DNA of 64,000 nucleotides from Arthrobacter sp. N199823 (GTDB lineage: Bacteria > Actinomycetota > Actinomycetes > Actinomycetales > Micrococcaceae): the NCBI RefSeq assembly GCF_002929705.1, contig NZ_PJIN01000008.1, positions 62,001 through 126,000 on the forward strand, written 5' to 3'. Below, one piece after another: positions 51,375 through 60,879 of the stretch. How positions within the stretch are numbered: position 1 is the first letter of the stretch; each line of letters starts with the position of its first letter. The notes under the pieces are model-generated. The model saw only the letters and a list, made by a program, of their open reading frames with translations, ran no database searches and was not told the DNA's origin. The position numbers were made by a program, and so were the translations under genes.

Positions 51375-52625
51375 TTAGTAGTGGGCGGGGAATGCTGTGC
51401 GCCGGGCGGTGAAGACAATGATCAACGCTACCGCGCCTAGCACCACCATGACGAGGGCCAGGATCGTTGCGTCGCAGTTGCTGATCAGAACAGCCCCCAG
51501 CACGCCGGCGCCGAAAATGGCTAGGTTGAACGCCACCCCGAGCAAAGAGTTGGCAACATCAGCGTTCTCGCCACTTGCTTGGCTAATGGCCGTTTGCAAT
51601 TGCGGCGCTGCTCCGCCAAAGGCAACTCCCCACAACACTAGCGCGGTGAGTACAGCGATAAGGGAGTGGGCTCCTGCAAAGAAGATCACGCCGGCCGTGA
51701 GGAACAGGGCCAGACTAGCCAGCACCAGGGGTCTGGGTGCGCGGTCAATGAAGACACCTGTCAGGGCGATGCCGATCAGGGCGGATATGCCGAACACCAC
51801 CAGAGCCACATCAACGCTCAGGGGAATGTTTGCCGAACGCAGATAGGACGCGATGTAGGTGTAGGTAGTGTTGTGCGCCAGCATCCACGCGAAAATGACC
51901 ACAAGGATCACGCTGACACCCGGTATGGCAAAAACGCGCACCATGGGGATCTGGGATTCGGCCCCCTGTCCCGACGCGTCTGGGACAAAGAGCAGGGCCA
52001 GCAGGGCCGTGAGAATAGTCAACGCCGAGAGCACCCCAAACGACCAACGCCAATCAAAGGTGGTCCCCAGCCATGACCCGAACGGCGTTCCCAGCGCCAA
52101 TCCCAACGGGGTGCCAAGGGAGGCGATGGCCAGGGCTCGGCCAGCCAGCTCCGGTGCGGTGATGCGGCGGGCGTACCCGGCAAGCATGCCCCACAGCAGG
52201 CCCGAGAATGCCCCGGCAAGGAATCGGACAGCCAGGGTTAGCATGATGTCTGTGGAGAAGGCCGCAACGGTGTTGGCGAGCAGAAATCCCAAGATGCCGA
52301 CCAGAAAGACTGGTTTGCGCCGCATGCCGCGGGTCAAAGCGATAGCGGGGATCGTGAGAATGACTGTGCCGAGGGCGTAGGCGCTGACCAGCTGCCCTGC
52401 GGTCCCTTCCGCAATGTTCAGGCCTCCCGCGATTTGCAGCAGCAGCCCGGCTGGCATCGTCTCGGTGGAGATCAAGATGAATCCCATCAACGCCATGACC
52501 AACAAGGCAGGCAACGGCAGCCGGTGCCCCACCGCGACCGCTGGAATCTCCTGTTTGGGTGGCTTGGGTGGCAGCACCGTCGCAGTGCTGCTGCCCTTGC
52601 TACTTGGCGTGTTTTTTGAAGTCAA
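51375..52625 (-). CDS. MFS transporter (sugar efflux / AraJ-like)
   Basis: A 12-helix MFS protein: LVMALMGFILISTETMPAGL for TM1, QLVSAYALGTVILTIPAIAL, TRGMRRKPVFLVGILGFLL for TM2-3, FLAGAFSGLLWGMLAGYARR. It fits the arabinose-efflux type. The open frame runs to 52832, but that would overlap the divergent XRE gene; a TTG at 52625 is a possible start with a weak site. GTG 52532 and ATG 52499 are alternatives, so the N-terminus is uncertain. Probably controlled by the divergent XRE regulator. Confidence 0.82.
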   Translation of the reverse strand: MTSKNTPSSKGSSTATVLPPKPPKQEIPAVAVGHRLPLPALLVMALMGFILISTETMPAGLLLQIAGGLNIAEGTAGQLVSAYALGTVILTIPAIALTRGMRRKPVFLVGILGFLLANTVAAFSTDIMLTLAVRFLAGAFSGLLWGMLAGYARRITAPELAGRALAIASLGTPLGLALGTPFGSWLGTTFDWRWSFGVLSALTILTALLALLFVPDASGQGAESQIPMVRVFAIPGVSVILVVIFAWMLAHNTTYTYIASYLRSANIPLSVDVALVVFGISALIGIALTGVFIDRAPRPLVLASLALFLTAGVIFFAGAHSLIAVLTALVLWGVAFGGAAPQLQTAISQASGENADVANSLLGVAFNLAIFGAGVLGAVLISNCDATILALVMVVLGAVALIIVFTARRTAFPAHY

Positions 52626-52792
52626 GGTGTTCAGAGTCTTCCTGGTGGCTGGGGCACTTGCGGGTTGTTGGTACCGCGTTGCGGACTGCTTTGAGTCAAG
52701 TAAACACCGGTTGGAGCGGCTCAGGGAGTCCCGGTTGGTAGGGGCACTGGCAGGGACTCCCTCAAGACGCGGGCCGTGGATAAGGTGGGGAC

Positions 52793-53734
52793 ATGAACAA
52801 TCGAGCAGAAGTGCGTGAGTTCCTTTCTTCACGCCGCGCCAAGGTCAGCCCGGAGCAGGTGGGGCTCCCCGCTGGCACCAACCGGCGGGTCGCGGGTCTG
52901 CGGCGCAGTGAAGTGGCCACCATGGCCGGAGTGAGCATCGAGTATTACACCCGCATGGAACGCGGCGCCATCAGCGGTGCGTCGCCGGAAGTCCTCGATA
53001 GCCTCGCCAAGGCGCTGCGCCTTGATGACGCCGAACGCGCTCACCTGTTTGATCTCGCCCATGCGGCCAGTCCTGTGGCCAGGCCGCCGCGGCGCCGCAA
53101 TTCCAAGACCTGGGCGGGGCACCAAAGTTTGCAGTGGACGCTGGACGCAGTCACTGCCGGCCCAGCGTTCGTCCGCAACGGACGTATGGACATCTTGGCC
53201 GCCAACCCGCTGGCCCGGGCGTTCTACAAGGACGTCTATGACATGCCGGGCCAGCCGCCCAACATCGCCCGGTACACCTTCCTAGACGAGCGGGCACACG
53301 ACTTTTATCCCGATTGGGAGTTATTTGCGGAGGTGACGGTCGCTATCTTGCGCACGGAAGCGGCCCGCGACCCGCATAATAAGGACCTTCACGATCTGAT
53401 CGGGGAGATTAGTACCCTCTCCGAGGACTTCCGGCGACGGTGGGGCGCGCACAACGTTCGCCATCACGGGACCGGATCCAAGACCTTCCACCACCCGGTT
53501 GTTGGCGAGCTCACCCTCGCATTCGAGGGCTTGGAGATGGCTGCCGAACCTGGTCTGACACTGACCATTTATGCCGCCGAACCTGGCTCCGCCTCCGAAC
53601 AGTCGCTGCGCCTGCTCGCCTCGTGGGCGGCTACCGAATATGGTGCCCCGACGTTACCTGTCCACACGTCGGCAGTCCAAAACCCGGCTGTACAGACCTC
53701 CGCAATTCCGGCACCGGAATCCACTGACCGCTGA
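52793..53734 (+). CDS. XRE-family regulator with MmyB-like ligand domain
   Basis: A 313-residue repressor. The helix-turn-helix LRRSEVATMAGVSIEYYTRM lies near residues 36-55. The C-terminal MmyB-like domain (about 105-265) holds LDAVTAGPAFVRNGRMDILA, NIARYTFLDERAHDFYPDW and RHHGTGSKTFHHPVVGELTL; such domains bind fatty-acid-like ligands. The last 40 residues have degenerate repeats (TSAVQNPAVQTSAIP). It is divergent from the MFS gene, the usual arrangement for these regulators. Confidence 0.9.
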   Translation: MNNRAEVREFLSSRRAKVSPEQVGLPAGTNRRVAGLRRSEVATMAGVSIEYYTRMERGAISGASPEVLDSLAKALRLDDAERAHLFDLAHAASPVARPPRRRNSKTWAGHQSLQWTLDAVTAGPAFVRNGRMDILAANPLARAFYKDVYDMPGQPPNIARYTFLDERAHDFYPDWELFAEVTVAILRTEAARDPHNKDLHDLIGEISTLSEDFRRRWGAHNVRHHGTGSKTFHHPVVGELTLAFEGLEMAAEPGLTLTIYAAEPGSASEQSLRLLASWAATEYGAPTLPVHTSAVQNPAVQTSAIPAPESTDR

Positions 53735-53885
53735 CGGTGACGCTGACGCTCCACGATTCTTCACTGCCCGCGAGTTGACCGGCCTTGACAGTCCGGTTGC
53801 GGGCTGTCAGGCAATATGTGGTTGCTCATGCTTTTGCGTGGCAGCGTAGCTGCTCTGACGAGGAGCCAAGGAGTAATATGTCGCC

Positions 53886-54380
53886 ATGACCAGCACGGAG
53901 CATGGCAAGGACGCTGCCACACATTCAGCCACGTCCAGCGCGGCCTCAACCAATGGCAGCTTTGAGCTGCGCGATGCCATGACAGGTAGGGCAAGCCCCG
54001 CGAAAGCGGCGGTTGGCGACAACCCGGTGTTCGCGTATATCGCCAGTCTTCCGGAACCGCAGCGTGGAATTGCCGAGGCCGTTGATGCGCTGGCGGCCAA
54101 GACTCTGCCGGGTCTGGAACGCTCCATTAAGTGGGGCATGGCCTACTACGGCATAGGCAAGGGTTGGTGTTTCAGCAGCGGTGCGTTCGTGGGCCACATC
54201 AAGCTTATGTTTGTGAACGGAGCAGCGCTCCAGCCCGTCCCGCCGGTGACGCCGGTGGGCATGGGCAAGGCGACGCGGGGCGTAGAGATCGCGTCTCTAG
54301 CCCGGATGGACCATTCCCAGATTGCTACGTGGATGCAACAAGCCACCGCCGTGCCCGGTGTGGGTGGGAAACGGACTTGA
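53886..54380 (+). CDS. DUF1801 (YdhG-like) protein
   Basis: A 164-residue protein. After a polar Ala/Ser-rich N-terminus (1-40), the DUF1801 fold appears: YIASLPEPQRGIAEAVDAL, ERSIKWGMAYYGIGKGWCFS, HIKLMFVNGAAL. DUF1801 proteins are small and widespread, of unknown molecular role. ATG 53886 without a strong ribosome site. Not obviously linked to neighbours. Confidence 0.83.
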   Translation: MTSTEHGKDAATHSATSSAASTNGSFELRDAMTGRASPAKAAVGDNPVFAYIASLPEPQRGIAEAVDALAAKTLPGLERSIKWGMAYYGIGKGWCFSSGAFVGHIKLMFVNGAALQPVPPVTPVGMGKATRGVEIASLARMDHSQIATWMQQATAVPGVGGKRT

Positions 54381-54497
54381 CCGCGCCGTCGGCGATCGCT
54401 TTCCCATAGGCCTCAAGATTCTAGCTCGTGCAATCGGTTGCCAGCTACTATGGTGGGTCTGACAAGTCCACATGATTCAAGAGCTAGGTTGGCTGAT

Positions 54498-54803
54498 ATG
54501 GCAGAGACATTTTTTCAAGTTGTTGTCCGATATACCGTTAAATCCGGCGAGGTTGACACGGTGCTGGCGTTGCTCGGTGAGATGGCTGCTGCCACCCGCC
54601 AGGAAGCCGCAAACGTGTCCTATGATTTCTTTCAAGGCGCCGAGGACCCTGACCACATCGTCATCCTGGAACGCTACACCGACGCCGAAGGATTTGCCGC
54701 ACATCGCGAGTATGAACATATTGCGCGGATTGGCGCGTCGCAGATCATCCCGCGCTTGGCCAGCCGGTCCATCCAGACTTTTGCGAACCCCACCGATTCC
54801 TAG
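54498..54803 (+). CDS. Antibiotic biosynthesis monooxygenase-type (ABM) protein
   Basis: A 101-residue ferredoxin-like-fold protein of the YgiN/ABM family: FFQVVVRYTVKSGEVDTVLAL, ANVSYDFFQGAEDPDHIVIL, ERYTDAEGFAAHREYEHI. Members are small dimeric monooxygenases or quinol oxidases. ATG 54498 matches the family N-terminus; the frame opens at 54438, adding 20 unconserved residues. Confidence 0.88.
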   Translation: MAETFFQVVVRYTVKSGEVDTVLALLGEMAAATRQEAANVSYDFFQGAEDPDHIVILERYTDAEGFAAHREYEHIARIGASQIIPRLASRSIQTFANPTDS

Positions 54804-54835
54804 TCAGGGCACTCACAGGATCTTCAGCCGTGTTG

Positions 54836-56494
54836 CTAAATGGAGCTCAAGGACGGGGGAGCGGCCGCCAAGAGTGAACGCGTGTACTCATGCGCCGGCG
54901 CAGTGAAGACCGATTCGGTAGTCCCGGATTCAACCACTTCCCCTGCGCGCATGACCAGCACGTGATCGCTCATGTGCCGGATGACCGCAAGGTCGTGGGA
55001 GATGAACAGGTAGCTCAGGCCAAGGCGCTGCTGCAGCTCATCCAACAGGTCAAGGACCTGGGCCTGCACGGAGACATCCAGCGCCGAGACCGGTTCGTCG
55101 CAGATCAGCACCTTCGGCTTCGGTGCCAGCGCGCGGGCTATGGCCAGGCGTTGGCGTTGTCCGCCCGAGAGCGTGGCCGGACGGCGTTGTGCCATGTCCG
55201 GCGCCAAGCCCACCAAACTAAGTAATTCAGAGATTTGCTGCCTATGGGCTCGGGGGTTGCGCGTGGCGCCAAGGCTCAGGGCGTCAGCCAAAATCGCCTC
55301 GGCACTATGTCGCGGATCAAACGATGACAGCGGATCCTGATACACGGCTCCCAGCGAGGAGCGTCGGTTTCGGCGGGCTGATTCGGGCACCTGGCTCCAC
55401 GGGCCGCCGAGCAGTTCCACAGTTCCCGCGTCAGTCCGCAGCAGCCCCAAAGCCATGCGGGCAGTGGTTGTCTTTCCGGAACCGGATTCGCCCACCACGC
55501 CAAGAGTTTGACCCGGCAATAGATCGAAATTGACGTTGTGCACGGCCCGGAAATTCTCCGTTTTGGATAGCGGAAAGTTCTTGATCAGCCCCCGTGCGCT
55601 CAAAACTGGAAGCACGACGCCGTCTTCCTCACCCTGATGCACCGTCGCTTGCTCGGGTTGCAGCGGAGGCGGTTTTGGATGGGTGCTCGCGGGTGAGAGC
55701 TTGGTAAAACGGGGTTTGCCAGCGGGAGCGGCCGCCAGCAATGCGCGGGTATACGGGTGTTGGGGACTGTTGAGGACTTGTTCGCGCGTTCCTCTTTCCA
55801 CGATGCGTCCGGCCGCCATGACGGCAATTGAGTCGGCCACACTGGCCACAGTGGCAAGGTCGTGGCTGATCAACAGCATTCCGGAACCTGCCCGGCGTAA
55901 ATCACCCAGTAGATCCATGACGGATGCGGCAATCGTTGCATCCAGCGCAGTAGTGGGTTCATCGGCAATGATCAGCAGCGGATCGAGAGCAATGGCTGAT
56001 GCAATGAGTGCCCGTTGGCGCATCCCGCCAGAGAGTTCACCTGACCTTTGGGAGGCCCGCCGCAGCGGATCGTCCAGGCCAACGGCTTCCAGCAGTTCAA
56101 CCACGCGGGCAGCGCGCTGGGAACCGGAACCACTAGAATGCAGGCGCAAGGCATCGTCAATCTCCTTACCCACGGTCCGCAGCGGATCCAGCGACGTTAG
56201 TGCGTCTTGCAGGATGAACCCCACCTCTTTGCCACGCAGTGAGCGCCAGCTTCGCTGTGAGAAGTTCCGGGCGTCCTTGCCCGCGACATCTAGCGCAGTG
56301 GCGCGCACATGCGAGCCGGGTCCTGCCAAACCGAGGAGCGACCTGGCTGTCACGGATTTACCTGAGCCGGATTCACCCACCAGCGCCAAGCATTCGCCGG
56401 GGTTCACGGTGAAAGAAATGCCGCTTACCACGCTGTTTCCGCCAAAGGAAACGTCCAAATCCTTCACTCGCAAGAGAGGTTCACTAGCGCTCAT
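54836..56494 (-). CDS. Dual ATP-binding protein of a peptide/nickel ABC importer (DppD-DppF fusion)
   Basis: A 552-residue protein joining two ATPase domains: Walker A GESGSGKS and signature LSGGMRQR in the first (about 1-270), Walker A GESGSGKT and LSGGQRQR in the second (about 295-550), with a His/Pro-rich linker. The fusion does the work of DppD plus DppF. The open frame to 56632 is in the permease gene; ATG 56494 overlaps its stop (ATGA) and is the start. Last gene of the importer operon. Confidence 0.93.
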   Translation of the reverse strand: MSASEPLLRVKDLDVSFGGNSVVSGISFTVNPGECLALVGESGSGKSVTARSLLGLAGPGSHVRATALDVAGKDARNFSQRSWRSLRGKEVGFILQDALTSLDPLRTVGKEIDDALRLHSSGSGSQRAARVVELLEAVGLDDPLRRASQRSGELSGGMRQRALIASAIALDPLLIIADEPTTALDATIAASVMDLLGDLRRAGSGMLLISHDLATVASVADSIAVMAAGRIVERGTREQVLNSPQHPYTRALLAAAPAGKPRFTKLSPASTHPKPPPLQPEQATVHQGEEDGVVLPVLSARGLIKNFPLSKTENFRAVHNVNFDLLPGQTLGVVGESGSGKTTTARMALGLLRTDAGTVELLGGPWSQVPESARRNRRSSLGAVYQDPLSSFDPRHSAEAILADALSLGATRNPRAHRQQISELLSLVGLAPDMAQRRPATLSGGQRQRLAIARALAPKPKVLICDEPVSALDVSVQAQVLDLLDELQQRLGLSYLFISHDLAVIRHMSDHVLVMRAGEVVESGTTESVFTAPAHEYTRSLLAAAPPSLSSI

Positions 56495-57297
56495 CGGCTT
56501 CCTCCAGCCTTCATCGATCGAGACAGGACAGTCGCGGCGGCGGCCACCAGCACAATGGCCAGTCCCGGGAAAAAGGTCATCCACCACGCCAGCGACAGAT
56601 AGGTACGCCCGGCAGATAACATGGTGCCCCACTCAGGGGCCGGCGGAGGCGAGCCCAGCCCCAAGAAGCTCAACGACGCCGCCCAAAGAATCGCCTGCCC
56701 CAGCCCCAGTGTTGCTAAAACTGCCAAGGGAGCAAGAGCGTTAGGCAAGATGTGAACGAGAAGGATCCGTGACCGGCGTCGTCCCAGCACTGTGGCAGCC
56801 TCAACCATGGCAGAGCTGCGCAAGGCGATAATCTGCGCACGAATCATGCGGGCATATCCGGGTGCCCAGGTCAGGCCCACGGCGATGACGGTGGTGGTGA
56901 CTCCGGGCCCGGCCAGGGCAATGAACACCAGTGCCAGCAGCAGCCCGGGCAAGGCAAAGAGCACCTCGAGGATGCGGCCCACGCCAAAGTCCAGCCATCG
57001 TCCGCCAAAACCCGCAAGGGTGCCCAGTACTAACGCCAGGCCAAGCCCAATCGCGGTAGCCGCAGCGCCAATGAGCAGCGAGGACCGAGCACCGTGAATG
57101 ATGCGTGAGTAAATATCACGTCCCGATTCATCAGTGCCCAGCAGATGCCCTGGCCCGGGCGCCGAGAACGCCGCGGCAGGATCAATGGCCAGCGGATCAA
57201 CGGGTGCTAGAAGGTTGGGTGCAATAGCTGCCAGCAGAAAAAAGAGCAGAAGGGCAGCGGCCAGAAGCCGGGGGAGCTTCGCTAGATGGGTGCTCAT
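56491..57297 (-). CDS. Peptide/nickel ABC transporter permease, DppC type
   Basis: A 268-residue inner-membrane permease: LLLFFLLAAIAPNLLAP for TM1, LLGTDESGRDIYSRIIHGARSSLLIG (the DppC N-terminal motif), and the EAA loop EAATVLGRRRSRILLVHILPNAL near 160. Start ATG 57297 overlaps the stop of the DppB-type gene by four bases. Confidence 0.94.
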   Translation of the reverse strand: MSTHLAKLPRLLAAALLLFFLLAAIAPNLLAPVDPLAIDPAAAFSAPGPGHLLGTDESGRDIYSRIIHGARSSLLIGAAATAIGLGLALVLGTLAGFGGRWLDFGVGRILEVLFALPGLLLALVFIALAGPGVTTTVIAVGLTWAPGYARMIRAQIIALRSSAMVEAATVLGRRRSRILLVHILPNALAPLAVLATLGLGQAILWAASLSFLGLGSPPPAPEWGTMLSAGRTYLSLAWWMTFFPGLAIVLVAAAATVLSRSMKAGGSR

Positions 57298-58289
57298 GAT
57301 CTGCCGATCCGAGGATCAACCAGGCGTTCGGCAAGATCAGAGAATGCCATGATCAACACGTAGGCGGCAGCTGAGAACAGGGCAACGCCGGTGACGAGAG
57401 GGATGTCCCGTGCCGTGACGGCTGAGAGCAGGGATCGTCCCAGCCCGGGGCGGGCAAAGATGGATTCAACCACTACCGCGCCAGAGAGCAGGGACCCTAA
57501 GGCCCATCCGGAGAGTGCAATGCCGCCCAGTGCCCCGTGCCGCAGGGAATGCCGCAGGAGTACCCCGGTCTCCGATTCTCCGCGGGCCCGGGCAGACAAC
57601 GCAAAGGCGGAACGTTGGGCTTCGGCCATGCTGTCTCGCATGACCTGACCCATAAATCCAGCCAGCGGCAGGGCCAACGTAATGATGGGCAGCACTAGAC
57701 CGGCCGGGGTATTGGTACTCACCGGCGGAAGCCAGCCCAGCATCGTGGAAAATAGCATGATCAGCACGCTGGCCAGCCAAAAGTGTGGCACGGCAGCTGA
57801 GATGATCTCCAGTCCCGAGCCCAGTGCAACACCCACGGCCCCGCTGCGTGTGGACAGCACGGCAAGCACCAAGGCCATGGCCCAGGCTACGAGCAGAGCC
57901 AGCCCGGCAAGGATCAGCGTGGGCGGTAGCAGCTCGGCAAGAACCTCCACCACGGGGCTCTTCAGCGAATAGGATGTGCCCAAATCACCCTGAACCAAGC
58001 GCCACAACTGAGCAAAATACTGAACGTAAAGCGGCTGGTCCAAGCCGTACTGTTCACGCGCCGCAGCCAAGGCCTCGGCTGAAGCCTGCGATCCCGGACC
58101 GCCCATGATGGCCTGTGCCGGGTCCCCGGGAATCATCCGGAGTCCAAAGAATATGGCCGTGAAAACGGCCCAGAGCACAAAGATTCCGCCCATGATCTTG
58201 CTCAGCAGCCAGCGCGCGGCGGACCTGGTGCCATGGGAGGTCCCCGCCACACCGGATGGGCTGCTTTGAATCTTGGCAAAATCACTCAT
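57294..58289 (-). CDS. Peptide/nickel ABC transporter permease, DppB type
   Basis: A 331-residue inner-membrane permease. FFGLRMIPGDPAQAIMGGPG near residue 50 is the DppB signature. REQYGLDQPLYVQYF follows, and the coupling loop region MRDSMAEAQRSAFALSARARG is near 215. Start ATG 58289, 23 bases after the binding-protein gene. Confidence 0.94.
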   Translation of the reverse strand: MSDFAKIQSSPSGVAGTSHGTRSAARWLLSKIMGGIFVLWAVFTAIFFGLRMIPGDPAQAIMGGPGSQASAEALAAAREQYGLDQPLYVQYFAQLWRLVQGDLGTSYSLKSPVVEVLAELLPPTLILAGLALLVAWAMALVLAVLSTRSGAVGVALGSGLEIISAAVPHFWLASVLIMLFSTMLGWLPPVSTNTPAGLVLPIITLALPLAGFMGQVMRDSMAEAQRSAFALSARARGESETGVLLRHSLRHGALGGIALSGWALGSLLSGAVVVESIFARPGLGRSLLSAVTARDIPLVTGVALFSAAAYVLIMAFSDLAERLVDPRIGRS

Positions 58290-58312
58290 GATGGGTTTGG
58301 CTCCAAGGGAGC

Positions 58313-59977
58313 TTAGTTAGCCAGCCAGGTATCAAAGAAGATGGGCGAGGCCACGGCTGTGGTGGCACCCACGTTCTTCAGTTTCTCTGAGTACAAGAAG
58401 TGGTTTTGCTGATCATAGAGCGGCAAAAGGTAGTAGCCCTCGAGCACCTTCTTCTGGGCCTGGGTGTAAAGGTCCTTACGCTGGGCCTCATCCTTGGTGG
58501 AACCTGCGGTGTTCAGCAAGGCATCCAGGGCCGGGTCCTTAACCTGGGAGAGGTTGGCGAAGTATCCCGACGGTGCAGGGATGGTGGAATCAGAATGGAA
58601 CAGGATGGACAACACGCCAGGGCCCACCTTGGTGTACGGGGCGGAGACCAAGTTGTAGCTGTTGGTAAACAGCTCACCGTACCAGCTGGAGATATCCAGC
58701 AAGTTGATCTGAACCTCGATGCCTGATTCCTTAGCCGTTGCCTGTATCTGCTCAAAGAGCGACTGCTCGGCGGGGATGGACTGGCTGGTGCTGACGGGGA
58801 AGGTCAGGGAGAGCCGGACGCCGTTCTTGACACGGTAGCCCTGCGCATCACGTTCACTCCAACCAGCTGCGTCCAACAACGTGCCAGCCTTCGTGGGGTC
58901 GTAGTTGAACAGTGATTCCTCTGAGTAAGCCAGGGGTTCCACGCTGGACAGCGGCGAGTATGAGCGTTTAGCCGAGCCAAAGAACAATGAATCGACGCTG
59001 GCATTGATGTTCACCGCGTGAATGAAGGCCTCGCGGACCTTTTCGTCGTTGAACGGGGCCTTGGAGGAGTTCAGCTCTATCCGGTTGGAAGCACCAGGGC
59101 GCGGTGCATCCAAATGCTTGATGGTTGAAGTCTTGACAGCTGTGGCGATGGCATCTGGCTGGGCGTTGTCAATGATGTCGACTTCACCGGCCTGAAGGGC
59201 TGCGTAACGCGTAGCTGCCTCGGGGATGAAGCGCCAGGTGATCGAGTCCAGGTAGGCCGGCCCCGCATGGGCGGCCCCTGCGACCGGAAGAACGTAGTCT
59301 GCGTTGCGGACCATTTGCACGGAGTACTGCTTCTTCCAGGATTGAACCTTGAACGGTCCGGTGCCCACGGGAGCAGCACAGTTTTCTTCCTGGGTGCGCT
59401 TCAAGGCTGTGGGGGATTCAATGGCCACCCACGGCATGGAGAAGGATTCGAGCAGGGAATTATCCGGAGTCTTCAGCTTGAGCTCGAGTGTGCTCGCATC
59501 AACAGCCTTCATGGACGCGATCTTGCCCAGGGCCAGGTATCCGGTGGAGGATGCCGTTTTGGGGTCCAAGAGGTGTTCAAAGTTGGCCTTGACGGCAGCG
59601 GCGTCCAAGGCGGTGCCATCGGTGAAGGTGATACCGTCACGGATCGAAACAGTCCGCGTCAGCCCGTCGTCGGACACGGTGGAGTCCGCAGCGAGCCAGG
59701 GGATCAGCTTGCCTTCGGCGTCCTTGGTGTACAGCGTCTCCAGATACTGCGAGGCAACCAAAGCCTGGGGATAGTTGCCGCCAACGTGCGGATCCAAACA
59801 GCTGGGTTCGGCATCACCGGAAGCGTACACAAGGTTCCCACCGGTGACGGGTGAGCCGGGATCGGAGCTGGCGTCCGACGTTGTGCCTGAGGGCGTGCAG
59901 CCGGCCAGAACCAATGCTGCGGCCAGGGCCGTCGCGATCGGAAATAGCTTGGTGGCCAAGGGGCGAGCGAGAGTCAT
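58313..59977 (-). CDS. Solute-binding lipoprotein of a peptide/nickel ABC importer
   Basis: A 554-residue SBP_bac_5 lipoprotein with lipobox LAGC (Cys27). The core has ASGDAEPSCLDPHVGGNYPQ, LETLYTKDAEGKLIPWLA, SIRDGITFTDGTALDAAAVK, and NRIELNSSKAPFNDEKVREAF near 300. The DPHVGGNYPQALV segment after the linker differs from common dipeptide-binders. Substrate (peptide, opine or metal complex) cannot be told. First gene of the importer operon. Confidence 0.93.
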   Translation of the reverse strand: MTLARPLATKLFPIATALAAALVLAGCTPSGTTSDASSDPGSPVTGGNLVYASGDAEPSCLDPHVGGNYPQALVASQYLETLYTKDAEGKLIPWLAADSTVSDDGLTRTVSIRDGITFTDGTALDAAAVKANFEHLLDPKTASSTGYLALGKIASMKAVDASTLELKLKTPDNSLLESFSMPWVAIESPTALKRTQEENCAAPVGTGPFKVQSWKKQYSVQMVRNADYVLPVAGAAHAGPAYLDSITWRFIPEAATRYAALQAGEVDIIDNAQPDAIATAVKTSTIKHLDAPRPGASNRIELNSSKAPFNDEKVREAFIHAVNINASVDSLFFGSAKRSYSPLSSVEPLAYSEESLFNYDPTKAGTLLDAAGWSERDAQGYRVKNGVRLSLTFPVSTSQSIPAEQSLFEQIQATAKESGIEVQINLLDISSWYGELFTNSYNLVSAPYTKVGPGVLSILFHSDSTIPAPSGYFANLSQVKDPALDALLNTAGSTKDEAQRKDLYTQAQKKVLEGYYLLPLYDQQNHFLYSEKLKNVGATTAVASPIFFDTWLAN

Positions 59978-60149
59978 GAGGGTCTTCCTGCGAACCGGTG
60001 AATGGAGCGATGCAGGTGCTCTCTCCCTCGGTCCTCACAGGTTTTAGCCTGGAGGCACGCGTCAGCGGGCACCGCCAACCACTTTAGCGGCTTGAGGGCC
60101 GTGTGCGCAGCGATATATGAGGCACATCATAGGTGCGGTGGACTTTCCC

Positions 60150-60809
60150 TCAGCTACCGACTTTTCGCGTGAAGTTTACGTGGATGGTGCCGCTCTCGGC
60201 CACCTCGGTCCGCACATCATGGGTGCGCTCGAGTCCGTCCAGCCCGTCCCAGAGCCGAGTTCCCCGCCCCAGAATGATCGGAGCAATCAGCAGATGCAGG
60301 TCATCGACCAAGCCCGCCCGTAAGAAGTTGCGTGCCGTGCCAACCCCACCGCCGATCCGCACGTCCAAGTCGCCGGCGGCCAGGCCGGCTTCGGCGAGCA
60401 CGTCCTCGAGTGCGGCGTTTCTGAAATGGAAGGTTGTTCCGCCCTCCATGGGAATCATGGGACGCGGCGCGGTCTTGCTGAGAATATAGACCGGGCACCC
60501 GAAAGGTGGCTGGGCACCCCACCACCCTTGCCACTGCGGATCATGGGGGAATGTGTGGAGGCCGAACATGCCCGCTCCCATAATCTCGGCGCCGATACCG
60601 TCAAAGAACGCGCTGGCGTAGGCATCGTCGACGCCGGAGGTACCCGCTCCGCTGGTGTCATTGAAGACGTGTTCGCGGAACGTACGGGTTGCGGCGTAGT
60701 TCTCTGTCAGGCGGCCCCAGTCCTCTCCCATGGGATTTTCAGCGCTTTGCTTGGTCGAAGAGGTGAACCCATCCAGTGAGAGAAACAGGTCGAGCCGAAC
60801 GCGAGTCAT
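60150..60809 (-). CDS. RibD C-terminal / dihydrofolate-reductase-like protein
   Basis: A 219-residue NADPH-dependent reductase-like protein: VRLDLFLSLDGFTS at residue 4, GAEIMGAGMFG near 90, LDVRIGGGVGTARNFLRAGL near 150 and DDLHLLIAPIILGRGTRLW. This is the RibD_C/YyaP group, whose members are mostly uncharacterised. ATG 60809 has GGGAG at a good distance; the frame reaches 60860. Stands alone. Confidence 0.89.
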   Translation of the reverse strand: MTRVRLDLFLSLDGFTSSTKQSAENPMGEDWGRLTENYAATRTFREHVFNDTSGAGTSGVDDAYASAFFDGIGAEIMGAGMFGLHTFPHDPQWQGWWGAQPPFGCPVYILSKTAPRPMIPMEGGTTFHFRNAALEDVLAEAGLAAGDLDVRIGGGVGTARNFLRAGLVDDLHLLIAPIILGRGTRLWDGLDGLERTHDVRTEVAESGTIHVNFTRKVGS

Positions 60810-60879
60810 TCTCATGCTCCCATCGTGGGGTGTCTGAGGGACAGCGGCGTCCACCATCATTCACTGTACTGCTGGGGTG

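Noticed and set aside
51375-52832. MFS gene starting at 52832
   Set aside because: It would overlap the start of the divergent XRE gene and add about 70 non-conserved, Ser/Arg-rich residues.
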